Shown here one piece after another: positions 1 through 10,121 of a stretch of 64,000 nucleotides of DNA. The notes beneath the pieces are model-generated. The model worked only from the letters and a program-made list of their open reading frames with translations, was not told where the DNA came from and did no database searches. Source of the DNA: Modestobacter roseus (GTDB lineage: Bacteria > Actinomycetota > Actinomycetes > Mycobacteriales > Geodermatophilaceae); NCBI RefSeq assembly GCF_007994135.1, contig NZ_VLKF01000001.1:3720001-3784000 (forward strand). Direction: 5' to 3'. The position numbers and the translations under genes are program-made. Every line of letters begins with the position of its first letter. Position 1 is the stretch's first letter.

Positions 1-1
1 C

Positions 2-1027
2 CTCGACTGGCGCGGGTGGACGCTCGCGAAGGCCGGGCCGTGGTCCCAGGGCCCGGCGCTGCTCCAGGCGCTCGCGATGCTGGACGGCGTCCTCCCGGCA
101 GGGACCGCGACCCGGTCCGCCTCCGTCCCCGACGACGCTGACACCGCCGAGGTGGTGCATGCCAGCGTCGAGGCGACGAAGCTGGCGATGGCCGACCGCG
201 AGGCCTGGTACGGCGACGAGGAGAGCGTGCCGGTGGACGACCTGCTGTCGGCCGCCTACACCAGCGAACGGCGGGCGCTCATCGGCGACCGGGCCAGCAC
301 CGAGCTGAGGCCCGGCTCCCCCGGTGGGCGCCCGCCGCGGCTGCCCCGCTTCGTCACCGACACCTCCCCCGGGGAGCGGCCGTCGGCCGGCACCACCGCC
401 GGGGTCGGGGAGCCCACCGTCGACACCCGCGGCACCACCCGCGGCGACACCTGCCACGTCGACGTCGTCGACCGCTGGGGCAACATCGTGTCGGCCACCC
501 CCTCCGGTGGCTGGCTGCAGAGCTCACCGGTCATCCCCTCGCTGGGCTTCCCGCTGGGCACCCGGGCGCAGATGTTCTGGCTGGAGCCGGGCCTGCCCAA
601 CTCGCTGGTGCCCGGCAAGCGCCCCCGGACCACCCTCACCCCGTCGCTGGCGATGCGCGGCGGTGTGCCGACGCTGGCCTTCGGCACCCCGGGCGGTGAC
701 CAGCAGGAGCAGTGGCAGCTGTGCTTCTGGCTGGCCCACGTGCACGGCGGGCTCGACCTGCAGGCGGCCATCGACGCGCCGGCCTGGCACACCACCAGCT
801 TCCCGTCGTCGTTCTTCCCGCGGGAGATGGTGCCCGGCGAGCTCGTGGTCGAGTCCCGGATCGGCGACGGCGTGCTCGCCGAGCTGCGCCGGCGCGGGCA
901 CGCGGTCACCGTCACCGACCCGTGGTCGCTGGGCCGGCTCTCGGCGGTCTCGATCGACCACGAGACCGGCGTGCTCAAGGCCGCGGCCAACCCGCGTGGC
1001 ATGCAGGGGTACGCGGTCGGCCGCTGA
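2..1027 (+). CDS. gamma-glutamyltransferase, C-terminal part (cut by left edge)
   Basis: The open frame enters from the left edge and ends with TGA. The first residues include GPWSQGP, typical of the gamma-glutamyltranspeptidase fold just before the small subunit. The segment GDTCHVDVVD near base 450 fits the autoprocessing and catalytic Thr site. It is followed by the family-like blocks SATPSGGW and PGKRPRTTLTPS and a glycine-rich GTPGGD. Family members cleave gamma-glutamyl bonds of glutathione and related compounds, usually outside the membrane. The N-terminal large subunit and any signal peptide lie outside the window. The sequence is divergent from textbook GGT, so substrate is uncertain. 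Confidence 0.85.
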   Translation, partial: LDWRGWTLAKAGPWSQGPALLQALAMLDGVLPAGTATRSASVPDDADTAEVVHASVEATKLAMADREAWYGDEESVPVDDLLSAAYTSERRALIGDRASTELRPGSPGGRPPRLPRFVTDTSPGERPSAGTTAGVGEPTVDTRGTTRGDTCHVDVVDRWGNIVSATPSGGWLQSSPVIPSLGFPLGTRAQMFWLEPGLPNSLVPGKRPRTTLTPSLAMRGGVPTLAFGTPGGDQQEQWQLCFWLAHVHGGLDLQAAIDAPAWHTTSFPSSFFPREMVPGELVVESRIGDGVLAELRRRGHAVTVTDPWSLGRLSAVSIDHETGVLKAAANPRGMQGYAVGR

Positions 1028-1030
1028 CGG

Positions 1031-2140
1031 TCAGGCGCCCTGCTGCCGGGCCTCCTGCTCGGCCAGCTCGCGCGGCACGACGGCGGCCAGCGCCCGGCGG
1101 ATGGCGACCACCACGCTGCTGGCGGCGAAGAGGTCCTCGTCGGTGTTCCGCCGGGCGGCGCGCAGGCCGGCGGCCAGCTGGTGCAGCGCGTCGTAGGCCG
1201 CCCGGGTGGTGTCCGGGTCGGCGACGGCGTCCTGGTCAACAGACCGCAGCACGGCGGCCAGCGCGGTCAGCGCCTCGCACGCCGGGGGGCGCAGCGCGGG
1301 GCCGAGCGACACCTGGTCCTGGTCGGCCCGCTCGGTCTCGGCCAGCAGCTGGGTCAGCTCCTCCACCAGCAGCGTCAGCCGTTCCAGCGCCCGCGCCTGC
1401 GTGTACTGGCGTTCCGCGTCCTGCTGGTGGCGGCGGGCGCGCAGGTTGCCCCGGCGGGCGTCGTCGGACTCCTGCACCGCCGCGCGCATCTGGGCGAGCA
1501 CCGGGTCGATGGTGTGCGTGCGCGTCGCCCACTCGTCCCGGGTCGGCGGCAGCTCACCGGACAACCCGTCGGCGAGGTCGTCGAGCTGGTCGGCCAGCAC
1601 GTCGCGCAACCGGGCGAGCTGCTCCTGCGCCGGCGCGAGCGGCAGCTGGGGCAGCAGCGCGGTGACCGCGATGCCGATCAGCGCACCGAACATGATCAGC
1701 CCGACGTACCCGGCGACGTAGTTGATCGGGTCGCGGTTGCCGAAGATGAGCACGAACAGCGCCGCGGTCGGCACCCAGCTCCGGACGCTGCCCAGCCGCC
1801 GCCAGCCCGACAGCAGCACCCCCACCCCGATGACGACCGGGATGCCGACCAGGTTCGGGGCGTCGACCAGGTCGGCGAGCAGTCCGATCGCGGCCCCCAG
1901 GGCGACCGCGCCGACGGTCTGCGCGGACTCGCGGGCGGAGCCGGCCAGGCTCGTCGTGGTGGCCAGCAGCGCACCCAGGGGTGCGTAGTAGGGGTAGTCG
2001 GCGGCCGGACCGGGCAGCAGTTGCACCAGCGCCCAGGCGATGGCCGCGGCGACGGCGGCCTTGAGCGCCAGGCCGACCCGCGGGTGCCGGGCCCAGGTAC
2101 GGGTGAGCCAGCCGGGCCGGGGACGGCTGGGGAGTTCCAC
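1031..2140 (-). CDS. FUSC / aromatic-acid-exporter-like membrane protein
   Basis: This 369-residue protein has about six hydrophobic segments in its first 185 residues, starting near residue 28. A long charged, coiled-coil-prone cytoplasmic tail rich in Glu, Arg and Gln follows. That layout, with the block TTTSLAGSARESAQT and a second half repeating the membrane pattern, fits the FUSC/ArAE family of putative aromatic-acid efflux proteins. It ends 3 bases from the convergent gamma-glutamyltransferase. The gene upstream on the same strand is an ATPase 51 bases away, so the two may be cotranscribed. No substrate can be read from the sequence. Confidence 0.75.
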   Translation of the reverse strand: MELPSRPRPGWLTRTWARHPRVGLALKAAVAAAIAWALVQLLPGPAADYPYYAPLGALLATTTSLAGSARESAQTVGAVALGAAIGLLADLVDAPNLVGIPVVIGVGVLLSGWRRLGSVRSWVPTAALFVLIFGNRDPINYVAGYVGLIMFGALIGIAVTALLPQLPLAPAQEQLARLRDVLADQLDDLADGLSGELPPTRDEWATRTHTIDPVLAQMRAAVQESDDARRGNLRARRHQQDAERQYTQARALERLTLLVEELTQLLAETERADQDQVSLGPALRPPACEALTALAAVLRSVDQDAVADPDTTRAAYDALHQLAAGLRAARRNTDEDLFAASSVVVAIRRALAAVVPRELAEQEARQQGA

Positions 2141-2191
2141 CCTCGTCCCCTTGCCCCGCGCGCACCGCCGTGAACCGGGGGACCTGCCGGG

Positions 2192-2647
2192 TCAGCAGCG
2201 GGGGAGCAGGGCCCAGACGCTCTTCTGGCCGTCGGCCAGGTACCAGCCGTGGTCGTCGGCCATCTCGGCGATGAGGTAGAGCCCCAGGCCGCCCTGACTG
2301 GGGTCGCGGCCGACGGCCGGCTGTGGCGGGCGGGTGGCCGCGGAGTCGCGCACCTCGATCAGCCAGGCGCCCGGGGTCTGCTGCACCCGGGCGCGCACCC
2401 CGCCGCCGCCGTGCCGCAGCGCGTTGGAGGCCATCTCGTCGAAGGCGAGGACGACGGCCTCGTCGAGCTCCTCGGCGTGCTCGTCCCCGTTCGACCGGGC
2501 GGCCAGCCCGCGGCGGAGTTCGGCCCGCACCCGGGGCAGCTCGGCGACCGTGGTGAGCTCCCACGACCAGCCGTCGACGGCCGGTGGGGGTGGCGACGAG
2601 GGCCACGCCAGGCGCGCCGGCTCGCCGCTCACTCGGTCTCCTCGCAC
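2192..2647 (-). CDS. RsbW-like ATP-binding protein (HATPase_c, anti-sigma factor type)
   Basis: A 151-residue single-domain GHKL ATPase. The N-box DEMASNALRHG lies near residues 70-80 and the G-box with SQGGLGLYLI near residues 118-130. There is no histidine-kinase dimerisation domain, so it resembles the RsbW/SpoIIAB serine-kinase anti-sigma factors common in actinobacteria. These bind and phosphorylate STAS antagonists or hold sigma factors. No sigma factor or STAS gene is adjacent; a STAS gene lies 48 kb away in the window. The start is uncertain because residues before about 24 are poorly constrained. Confidence 0.8.
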   Translation of the reverse strand: MRGDRVSGEPARLAWPSSPPPPAVDGWSWELTTVAELPRVRAELRRGLAARSNGDEHAEELDEAVVLAFDEMASNALRHGGGGVRARVQQTPGAWLIEVRDSAATRPPQPAVGRDPSQGGLGLYLIAEMADDHGWYLADGQKSVWALLPRC

Positions 2648-2715
2648 TACGTCCGTCGGCTGCTCGACGGCGACCTACTGTCTTGGCTCGGTGAGCGCCG
2701 CCCAAACATCCAGTC

Positions 2716-2730
2716 GATGTGAAGCACATC
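2716..2730. promoter_or_regulatory. 15-bp palindrome upstream of the RsbW-like gene
   Basis: GATGTG-AAG-CACATC is a perfect 6-bp inverted repeat. It lies about 70 bases upstream of the ATPase start, in the only relatively AT-rich stretch of the 202-base gap between the ATPase and the SMR gene, and could be an operator. No regulator is recognised for it, and the rest of the gap shows nothing clear. Confidence 0.3.
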
Positions 2731-2849
2731 TCATCGTGGTGGTGGGTCGCGCCCGATCCGGTCCCGGACGACGTCAGGGCACCCGGTCGACGGCGGGCGC
2801 CGGCGCCGTCGGGCGGACACGTTCCGTGGTCACACCTGCCGCACCCGTG

Positions 2850-3179
2850 TCAGTGCAGGCTGCCACCGAGGTTGAGCAGCACCACCCCGACGACCACCAG
2901 CACCAGCCCCATCACCTGCCACCCCGACAGCGACTGGCCGAGGAACGTCGCGCCGATCGCGGCGACCGCGGCGGTGCCCGCCCCCGACCAGATGGCGTAG
3001 GCGACGGCCACCGGCACGGTCTGCACCACCTTGGCCAGCAGGACGAAGGACACCGCGTACCCGGCCAGCACGGCCACCGTGGGCACCGGCACGGTGAACC
3101 CGGCGGTGCGAGGGAGCAGCGACGTCGCCGCCACCTCGCTGGCGATGGCGCAGGCGAGCATCAGGTAGGCCACGGGCAC
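2850..3179 (-). CDS. SMR-family multidrug exporter
   Basis: The GTG at 3179 is chosen because a GGGGAGG ribosome site lies four bases upstream and it gives 109 residues, the usual SMR length. A longer reading from an ATG at 3209 adds ten polar residues. Four hydrophobic helices are visible. The conserved membrane-embedded Glu (SEVAATSLL, Glu15) matches Glu14 of EmrE, the proton/drug-coupling residue. The late blocks AYAIWSGAGTA and VGVVLLNLGG are typical of the family. SMR proteins export quaternary ammonium or guanidinium compounds by proton antiport. It lies downstream of the thiamine operon, separated by a strong hairpin, so it is probably transcribed separately. Confidence 0.85.
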   Translation of the reverse strand: MPVAYLMLACAIASEVAATSLLPRTAGFTVPVPTVAVLAGYAVSFVLLAKVVQTVPVAVAYAIWSGAGTAAVAAIGATFLGQSLSGWQVMGLVLVVVGVVLLNLGGSLH

Positions 3180-3227
3180 CGATCCTCCCCGCGCCGGCCG
3201 CCCACTCATCTGGGCCCCCTTCCCGTG

Positions 3228-3301
3228 CGGGTCAACTCGCATGAGCAGGGGTTGAGCCGCGTGCGCACGCGGCTCAGCCCCGCCCGGACCGGGTTGACCC
3301 G
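3228..3301 (-). terminator. nested inverted repeat, terminator of the thiamine operon
   Basis: An inner hairpin of about 16 bp (GGGGTTGAGCCGCGTG paired with its near-complement, one G-T mismatch) is enclosed by a perfect outer pair, CGGGTCAAC and GTTGACCCG. It begins 18 bases after the stop of the last thiamine gene and precedes the SMR gene. There is no clear T-run, as is usual in high-GC actinobacteria. Confidence 0.6.
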
Positions 3302-3318
3302 GGGCTGGGAGGCGCTGA

Positions 3319-6032
<2,714 letters not shown>

Positions 6033-6036
<4 letters not shown>

Positions 6037-6665
6037 CCCCGCTCCAGGGCGGCGAGCAGCTCGCGGGTGGCGGCGGCCGGGTCGGCGGCGGCGGAGACGG
6101 CGCCCACGACGGCGACCCCGGCCGCACCGGCGGCCAGCAGCGCGGGCACCCGCGCGGCGGTCACCCCGCCGATCGCGATCACCGGGACGTCGACGGCGGC
6201 GGCGACCGCGGCGATGCCCGACGGGCCCAGCGCGTCGGGCAGCCCGGTCTTCGTGGTGGTCGGCCAGGCGGGGCCGACGCCGAGGTAGTCGGCGCCCTCG
6301 GCGACCAGCTGCCGCGCCAGCTCCGGGTCGCGGCAGGTGCCGCCGAGCAGGTGCGCGGGGCCGGCGACCCGGCGGGCGGCGGCCAGCGGCAGGTCACCGG
6401 CGCCCAGGTGGGTGCCGTCGGCGCCGACGGCCAGGGCGACGTCGACCCGGTCGTTGACCAGGCAGGTCGCCCCGGCGGGGGCGCAGATCGCCACCACCGC
6501 GGCGGCGAAGTCGTGCAGCTCCCGGTCGGTGCCGCCCTTGGCGCGCACCTGCACCACCGGTGCCCCGGCGTCGACCGCGGCCTCGACCGCGGCCAGCGCC
6601 GCCGCCCCGCCGCGGGCGTCGGTGAGCACGTGCAGCCGCCCCATGGGCATGACCGGCAGGGTCAC
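6033..6665 (-). CDS. thiE: thiamine phosphate synthase ThiE
   Basis: About 210 residues of the ThiE barrel. QVRAKG, the pyrophosphate-Mg motif LVNDRVDVALAVGADGTHLG, the phosphate loop GVGPAWPTTTKTG and AIGGV are all present, so this is the canonical enzyme joining HMP-pyrophosphate and thiazole phosphate. The GTG at 6665 is chosen because it overlaps the cytX stop as GTGA, the pattern seen at the thiO, thiS and ThiE/TenI-like starts in this operon. ATG codons at 6650 and 6644 are alternatives. It lies between cytX and thiO in the riboswitch-controlled operon. Confidence 0.95.
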
Positions 6666-7996
6666 GACCGGCGCCCCCGCACCAGCGCCGGGGCCCGCAC
6701 CACCAGGGTGAGCAGCACCGCCACCGCCAGGCTGACCAGCGACGCCGACCAGCCGTTCGCCGGGTCGATGCCCAGGTCGGTCTGCCGCTCGGTCCACCAC
6801 GACGTCCAGCCGGCGCCCGGGCCGGCGAAGTACGTGGGCAGGGTGAGCTGGTAGGCGACGAAGCCGGCCACCCAGGGCAGCAGCAGCTCCAGCCGGGCCG
6901 GCGCGGTGTCGGACGTGTCCCAGGTGCCGCGGGGCAGCAGCCAGTAGGCCACCAGGAACACCCCGGCCAGCGGCACGAACACCGCGCCGATCAGGAAGAG
7001 GAACGGCTCGTAGGCGGCGATGTCGAACGTCAGCGCCAGCAGGGTGGCCACCGCGCCGACGACCAGCACGAGCACCCGCCGGTCGGCCCGCGCGACGACG
7101 TTCTGCGCCGACACCGCGGTGGAGTAGAGGTTGGCGAACGCCTCGTCCAGCTCGACGACCACCAGCAGCAGCACCGCCAGCGCGCCCAGCGGCACGACCA
7201 GCAGCGCGTCGATGACGTCCAGCCCGGCGCTGCCGTAGGCGGCCAGCGCCAGCACACCGAGGGTGAACATCACGACCGTGGCGACGCCGTACCCGACGCT
7301 CGCGCCGACGCCGGCGGCCCGGCTGCTGCGCACGTGCCGGCTGTAGTCGGCGGCCAGCGGGATCCAGGAGACCGGGAGCGCGATCACGATGTCCGCGGCG
7401 GTCCAGAAGGAGCTGGCGCTGCCCTCGGTGAGCTCGGGCAGCGGCTCGCGCAGCACCTGCACGTACAGGTAGACCAGCGCGGCCAGCGCCGCCCACACCG
7501 CGTAGCGGGCCAGCACCCGGACGACGCCGAGCGGCCGCAGCGCCATCGCGGTGGCCAGCACCCCGGCGCCGAGGACGAAGGGCCAGCGCGGGGCGTCGAG
7601 CACCCGGGAGGCGGCCTCGGCGATGATCACGATCTCGAAGGTGGCCCAGCCGACGCACTGCACGAGGTTCAGCGCCGTCGGCAGGTAGGAGCTGTGCCGG
7701 CCGAGCAGGCCGCGCAGCAGCACCATCGCCGGCACCTGCTCGCGGGCGCCGGCCGCGGCGGTGGCGCCCAGCAGCGCCGCGCCGATGACGGCGCCGACGA
7801 CGATGGCGCCGATGGTCACCCACAGCGAGCGGCCGGGCATGACCACGTAGACCGCGGCGACCGGCAGCAGCAGGCTGATCCCGAGGTTGCCCCACAGGCC
7901 CAGCGAGTCGCGCAGGCCGAGGGTGCGTGGGGGCGCCTCGGTGAGGGTGAGGGGGGCGTCCGCGGCCACGGGGGACGGACGGGTGGGGGTGCTCAT
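6662..7996 (-). CDS. cytX: CytX-type NCS1 transporter, likely hydroxymethylpyrimidine importer
   Basis: A 444-residue membrane protein with about 12 hydrophobic helices. The N-terminal signature APPRTLGLRDSLGLWGN is characteristic of the CytX branch of NCS1 permeases, which is linked to thiamine genes and predicted to import HMP. It is the first gene after the TPP riboswitch. The AGGGAG ribosome site before its ATG is part of the closing helix of that riboswitch, so TPP binding probably blocks translation of cytX and, through the coupled overlaps, of the whole operon. The substrate is inferred from context and family, not from residues. Confidence 0.92.
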   Translation of the reverse strand: MSTPTRPSPVAADAPLTLTEAPPRTLGLRDSLGLWGNLGISLLLPVAAVYVVMPGRSLWVTIGAIVVGAVIGAALLGATAAAGAREQVPAMVLLRGLLGRHSSYLPTALNLVQCVGWATFEIVIIAEAASRVLDAPRWPFVLGAGVLATAMALRPLGVVRVLARYAVWAALAALVYLYVQVLREPLPELTEGSASSFWTAADIVIALPVSWIPLAADYSRHVRSSRAAGVGASVGYGVATVVMFTLGVLALAAYGSAGLDVIDALLVVPLGALAVLLLVVVELDEAFANLYSTAVSAQNVVARADRRVLVLVVGAVATLLALTFDIAAYEPFLFLIGAVFVPLAGVFLVAYWLLPRGTWDTSDTAPARLELLLPWVAGFVAYQLTLPTYFAGPGAGWTSWWTERQTDLGIDPANGWSASLVSLAVAVLLTLVVRAPALVRGRRS

Positions 7997-8005
7997 CAGG
8001 TGTCG

Positions 8006-8090
8006 CTCCCTACGCCGGCATTACCCGGTCAGGTTCCAGCGGTCGGCGACGCTCGGTCGCCCTCTCAGCCCGGTTCCGCCCGAGCTCCCG
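8006..8090 (-). ncRNA. TPP riboswitch (THI element)
   Basis: Read on the minus strand, the leader contains GGGCTGAGAGGGCGACC and, further on, AACCTGACCGGGTAATGCC followed by GGCGTAGGGAG. These match the conserved halves of the thiamine-pyrophosphate riboswitch (CUGAGA, ACCUGA, GGAUAAUGCCAGCGUAGGGA). The final AGGGAG is both the 3' strand of the closing helix and the ribosome site of cytX eight bases further on, so the mechanism is likely sequestration of translation initiation. The downstream operon is entirely thiamine genes. Confidence 0.95.
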
Positions 8091-8197
8091 CACATGGCAT
8101 CGGCCATGACGCCCGACACAGTAGGCCACCGGCGGACGGCGGCCCACCGCCGGGGAACCGCGACGTCCGGAACCCGGCTGCGGCGGACCGGCCTGGC

Positions 8198-8203
8198 TAG
8201 AGT
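8198..8203 (+). promoter_or_regulatory. -10 element for a leaderless tenA mRNA
   Basis: TAGAGT is followed by seven bases and then the GTG start of the first TenA gene. This is the geometry of leaderless transcripts in actinobacteria, and no ribosome site is present. The rest of the divergent gap shows no second TPP riboswitch facing right. Confidence 0.5.
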
Positions 8204-8210
8204 CCCGGCC

Positions 8211-8807
8211 GTGCCGGTCGACGAGCTCCTCTCCCGATCCCCCGACGCCTGGCGGGAAGCCACCGCCCACCCGTTCCTGACCGGGGTGCGCGAGGGCACC
8301 GTGCCGGTCGCGGCGTTCGACACCTGGCTGGTGCAGGACGCCCGGTTCGTCGCCGACCTGCTGCGCTTCCAGGCCCGGCTGCTGGCCCGGGCGCCCCGGC
8401 CGGCGCAGGCGGTGCTGGCCGGTGGCCTGGTCGCGCTGGTCGAGGAGCTGGCCTGGTTCGAGCAGCTGGCCGCCGCCCGCGGCCTGGACCTCGCCGCGCC
8501 CGCGCTGCCGGCCACCACCGGGTACGCCGAGCTGCTGGCCCGGTTGGACGACGCCGACGTCCCGACCGGGCTCACCGCGCTGTGGACGATCGAGCGCACC
8601 TACCTGGACGCCTGGTCGGGCGCGCTGCCCGGGGCGCCGCAGTACCGGGAGTTCGTCGAGCACTGGACCGTGCCGGGCTTCGCCGGGTACGTGGCCGGGC
8701 TCGCCGCGGCCGCCGACGCGTTCCCGCCCGCCGACCCGGACGCCGTCTTCGCCGAGGTGGTCGCGGCGGAGATCGTCTTCTGGGACATGGCGATGGGCGC
8801 CGCGTGA
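8211..8807 (+). CDS. TenA-family protein, Cys-less (TenA_E-like)
   Basis: A 198-residue all-helical TenA/thiaminase II-like protein. The conserved Asp block LVQDARFVADLL, YREFVEHW and the terminal Glu in AAEIVFWDMA are present. Where classical TenA has a catalytic Cys, this protein has TIERTYLDAW, with Glu in the aligned place. That is the hallmark of the TenA_E class, linked to salvage of pyrimidine breakdown products of thiamine. The GTG start has a leaderless-type promoter. The stop overlaps the next TenA gene as GTGA, so the two forms are made together. The reaction is inferred. Confidence 0.85.
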   Translation: MPVDELLSRSPDAWREATAHPFLTGVREGTVPVAAFDTWLVQDARFVADLLRFQARLLARAPRPAQAVLAGGLVALVEELAWFEQLAAARGLDLAAPALPATTGYAELLARLDDADVPTGLTALWTIERTYLDAWSGALPGAPQYREFVEHWTVPGFAGYVAGLAAAADAFPPADPDAVFAEVVAAEIVFWDMAMGAA

Positions 8808-9436
8808 GCGTCTCCAGCGACCTGTGGGCCGCCGACGCCGACCTCGTCGCGGCCGCGCTGGCGCACCCGTTCGTGCAGGGCATCGCCGACGGCACGCTGC
8901 CCCGGGAGCGGTTCGCCGGGTACGTCGCCCAGGACGCGTTCTTCCTCGACGCCTTCGCCCGGGCCTACCGGCTGGGCGCGGAGAGCAGCGGCGACGACGG
9001 GCTGCGGGCGGTGTTCACCGACCTGCGGGCGGGCGTGCAGGAGGAGCTGCGGCTGCACACCGGCTACGCGCAGCAGTGGGGGATCGACCTCGCCGACGTC
9101 CAGCCGCTACCGGCGACGACGGCCTACACCGGCTTCCTGCTCGACGCCGCCGGCCGGGGCGACGCCGCGCTGACCTGCGCGGCGATGACCCCGTGCATGC
9201 GGCTGTACGCCCACCTGGGCCAGCAGCTGGCCGGCCGGGCAGCCGGGCCGTACCGGGAGTGGGTGGACACCTACGCCGCCCCCGAGTTCGAGGAGCTGGC
9301 CGCCCGCCTGGAGCGGCTGCTCGACCAGCTGTGCGCCGACACGTCCGACCAACGGCTCGCCGCCGTGCGGTCCGCCTACTCGCGGGCGATGCAGCTGGAG
9401 GTCGGCTTCTTCGACGCGGCCTGGGCCGGTGCCTGA
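8804..9436 (+). CDS. tenA: TenA-family aminopyrimidine aminohydrolase / thiaminase II
   Basis: A 210-residue TenA with the expected residues: Asp in YVAQDAFFLDAF, the catalytic Cys in MTPCMRLYAHLG, YREWVDTYAAPEF and the late Glu in QLEVGFFDAAW. The Cys-type enzyme converts aminomethyl-aminopyrimidine from degraded thiamine to HMP, and can cleave thiamine. It starts at a GTG overlapping the Cys-less TenA and overlaps the ABC ATPase by eight bases. Its neighbour cytX could import the same pyrimidines, so the divergent block looks like salvage plus synthesis. Confidence 0.92.
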   Translation: MSVSSDLWAADADLVAAALAHPFVQGIADGTLPRERFAGYVAQDAFFLDAFARAYRLGAESSGDDGLRAVFTDLRAGVQEELRLHTGYAQQWGIDLADVQPLPATTAYTGFLLDAAGRGDAALTCAAMTPCMRLYAHLGQQLAGRAAGPYREWVDTYAAPEFEELAARLERLLDQLCADTSDQRLAAVRSAYSRAMQLEVGFFDAAWAGA

Positions 9437-10118
9437 CCCGGTCCTCCTCGAGGCGCACGACCTGCTGGTCGGCTACGCCACCGGGGAGCCGGTCTGCGCG
9501 CCGGTGAGCGTGGCGGTGGCGCCGGGCACCGCGCTGGGCCTGGTCGGGCCGAACGGGGCGGGCAAGTCGACGGTGCTGCAGACCCTGGTCGGGCTCCTCC
9601 CCGCGCTCGGCGGGACGGTGCGCTACGCCGGGCAGCCGGTCGACGAGCGCTCGGCGACCTTCCGCGCCGAGGTGGCGACCGTGCTCGACGAGGACGCGTT
9701 CTTCCCGGCGCTGACCGGCGTGGAGCACCTGCTGCTGGCCGCCCGCGGGCACGGGGTGGCCGAGGCCGAGGCCGTCGTCGCCCGGGAGGTCGAGGCATTC
9801 GGGCTGGCCGGGCGGGCCGAGGCGCTGCCCTCGGCGGTCTCCTCCGGTCAGCGGCGGCGGCTCGCACTGGCCGCGGCGCTCGTCCGGCCGGCCCGGATGC
9901 TGGTGCTCGACGAGCCCGAGCGGCGGCTGGACACCGGTATGCGCCGCCACCTGGCCGCCCGGCTGGCCGCCGAGGTCGAGGCCGGGGTCACGGTGGTCTT
10001 CGCCAGCCACGACCCGGAGTTCCTCCGGACGCTGGCCGACGCCGTGCTGGTCGTCGACGACGCCGACTGCCCGCTGGTCTCCCCGGACGACGCCGTCGCC
10101 GCGCTCTCCGAGGGCTGA
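9429..10118 (+). CDS. ABC transporter ATP-binding protein
   Basis: A 229-residue nucleotide-binding domain. Walker A GPNGAGKST lies near residue 40, the signature SSGQRRRLALAAAL near 140, Walker B MLVLDEPE follows, and the switch His is in SHDPEF. The Q-loop position reads VLDEDAFF, with Asp where Gln is usual. The small size and the overlap with tenA suggest cotranslation. The next gene encodes its likely membrane partner. It resembles ATPases of exporter-type systems rather than the thiamine importer ThiZ, so a thiamine role is suggested only by position. Confidence 0.88.
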   Translation: MPDPVLLEAHDLLVGYATGEPVCAPVSVAVAPGTALGLVGPNGAGKSTVLQTLVGLLPALGGTVRYAGQPVDERSATFRAEVATVLDEDAFFPALTGVEHLLLAARGHGVAEAEAVVAREVEAFGLAGRAEALPSAVSSGQRRRLALAAALVRPARMLVLDEPERRLDTGMRRHLAARLAAEVEAGVTVVFASHDPEFLRTLADAVLVVDDADCPLVSPDDAVAALSEG

Positions 10119-10121
10119 GCA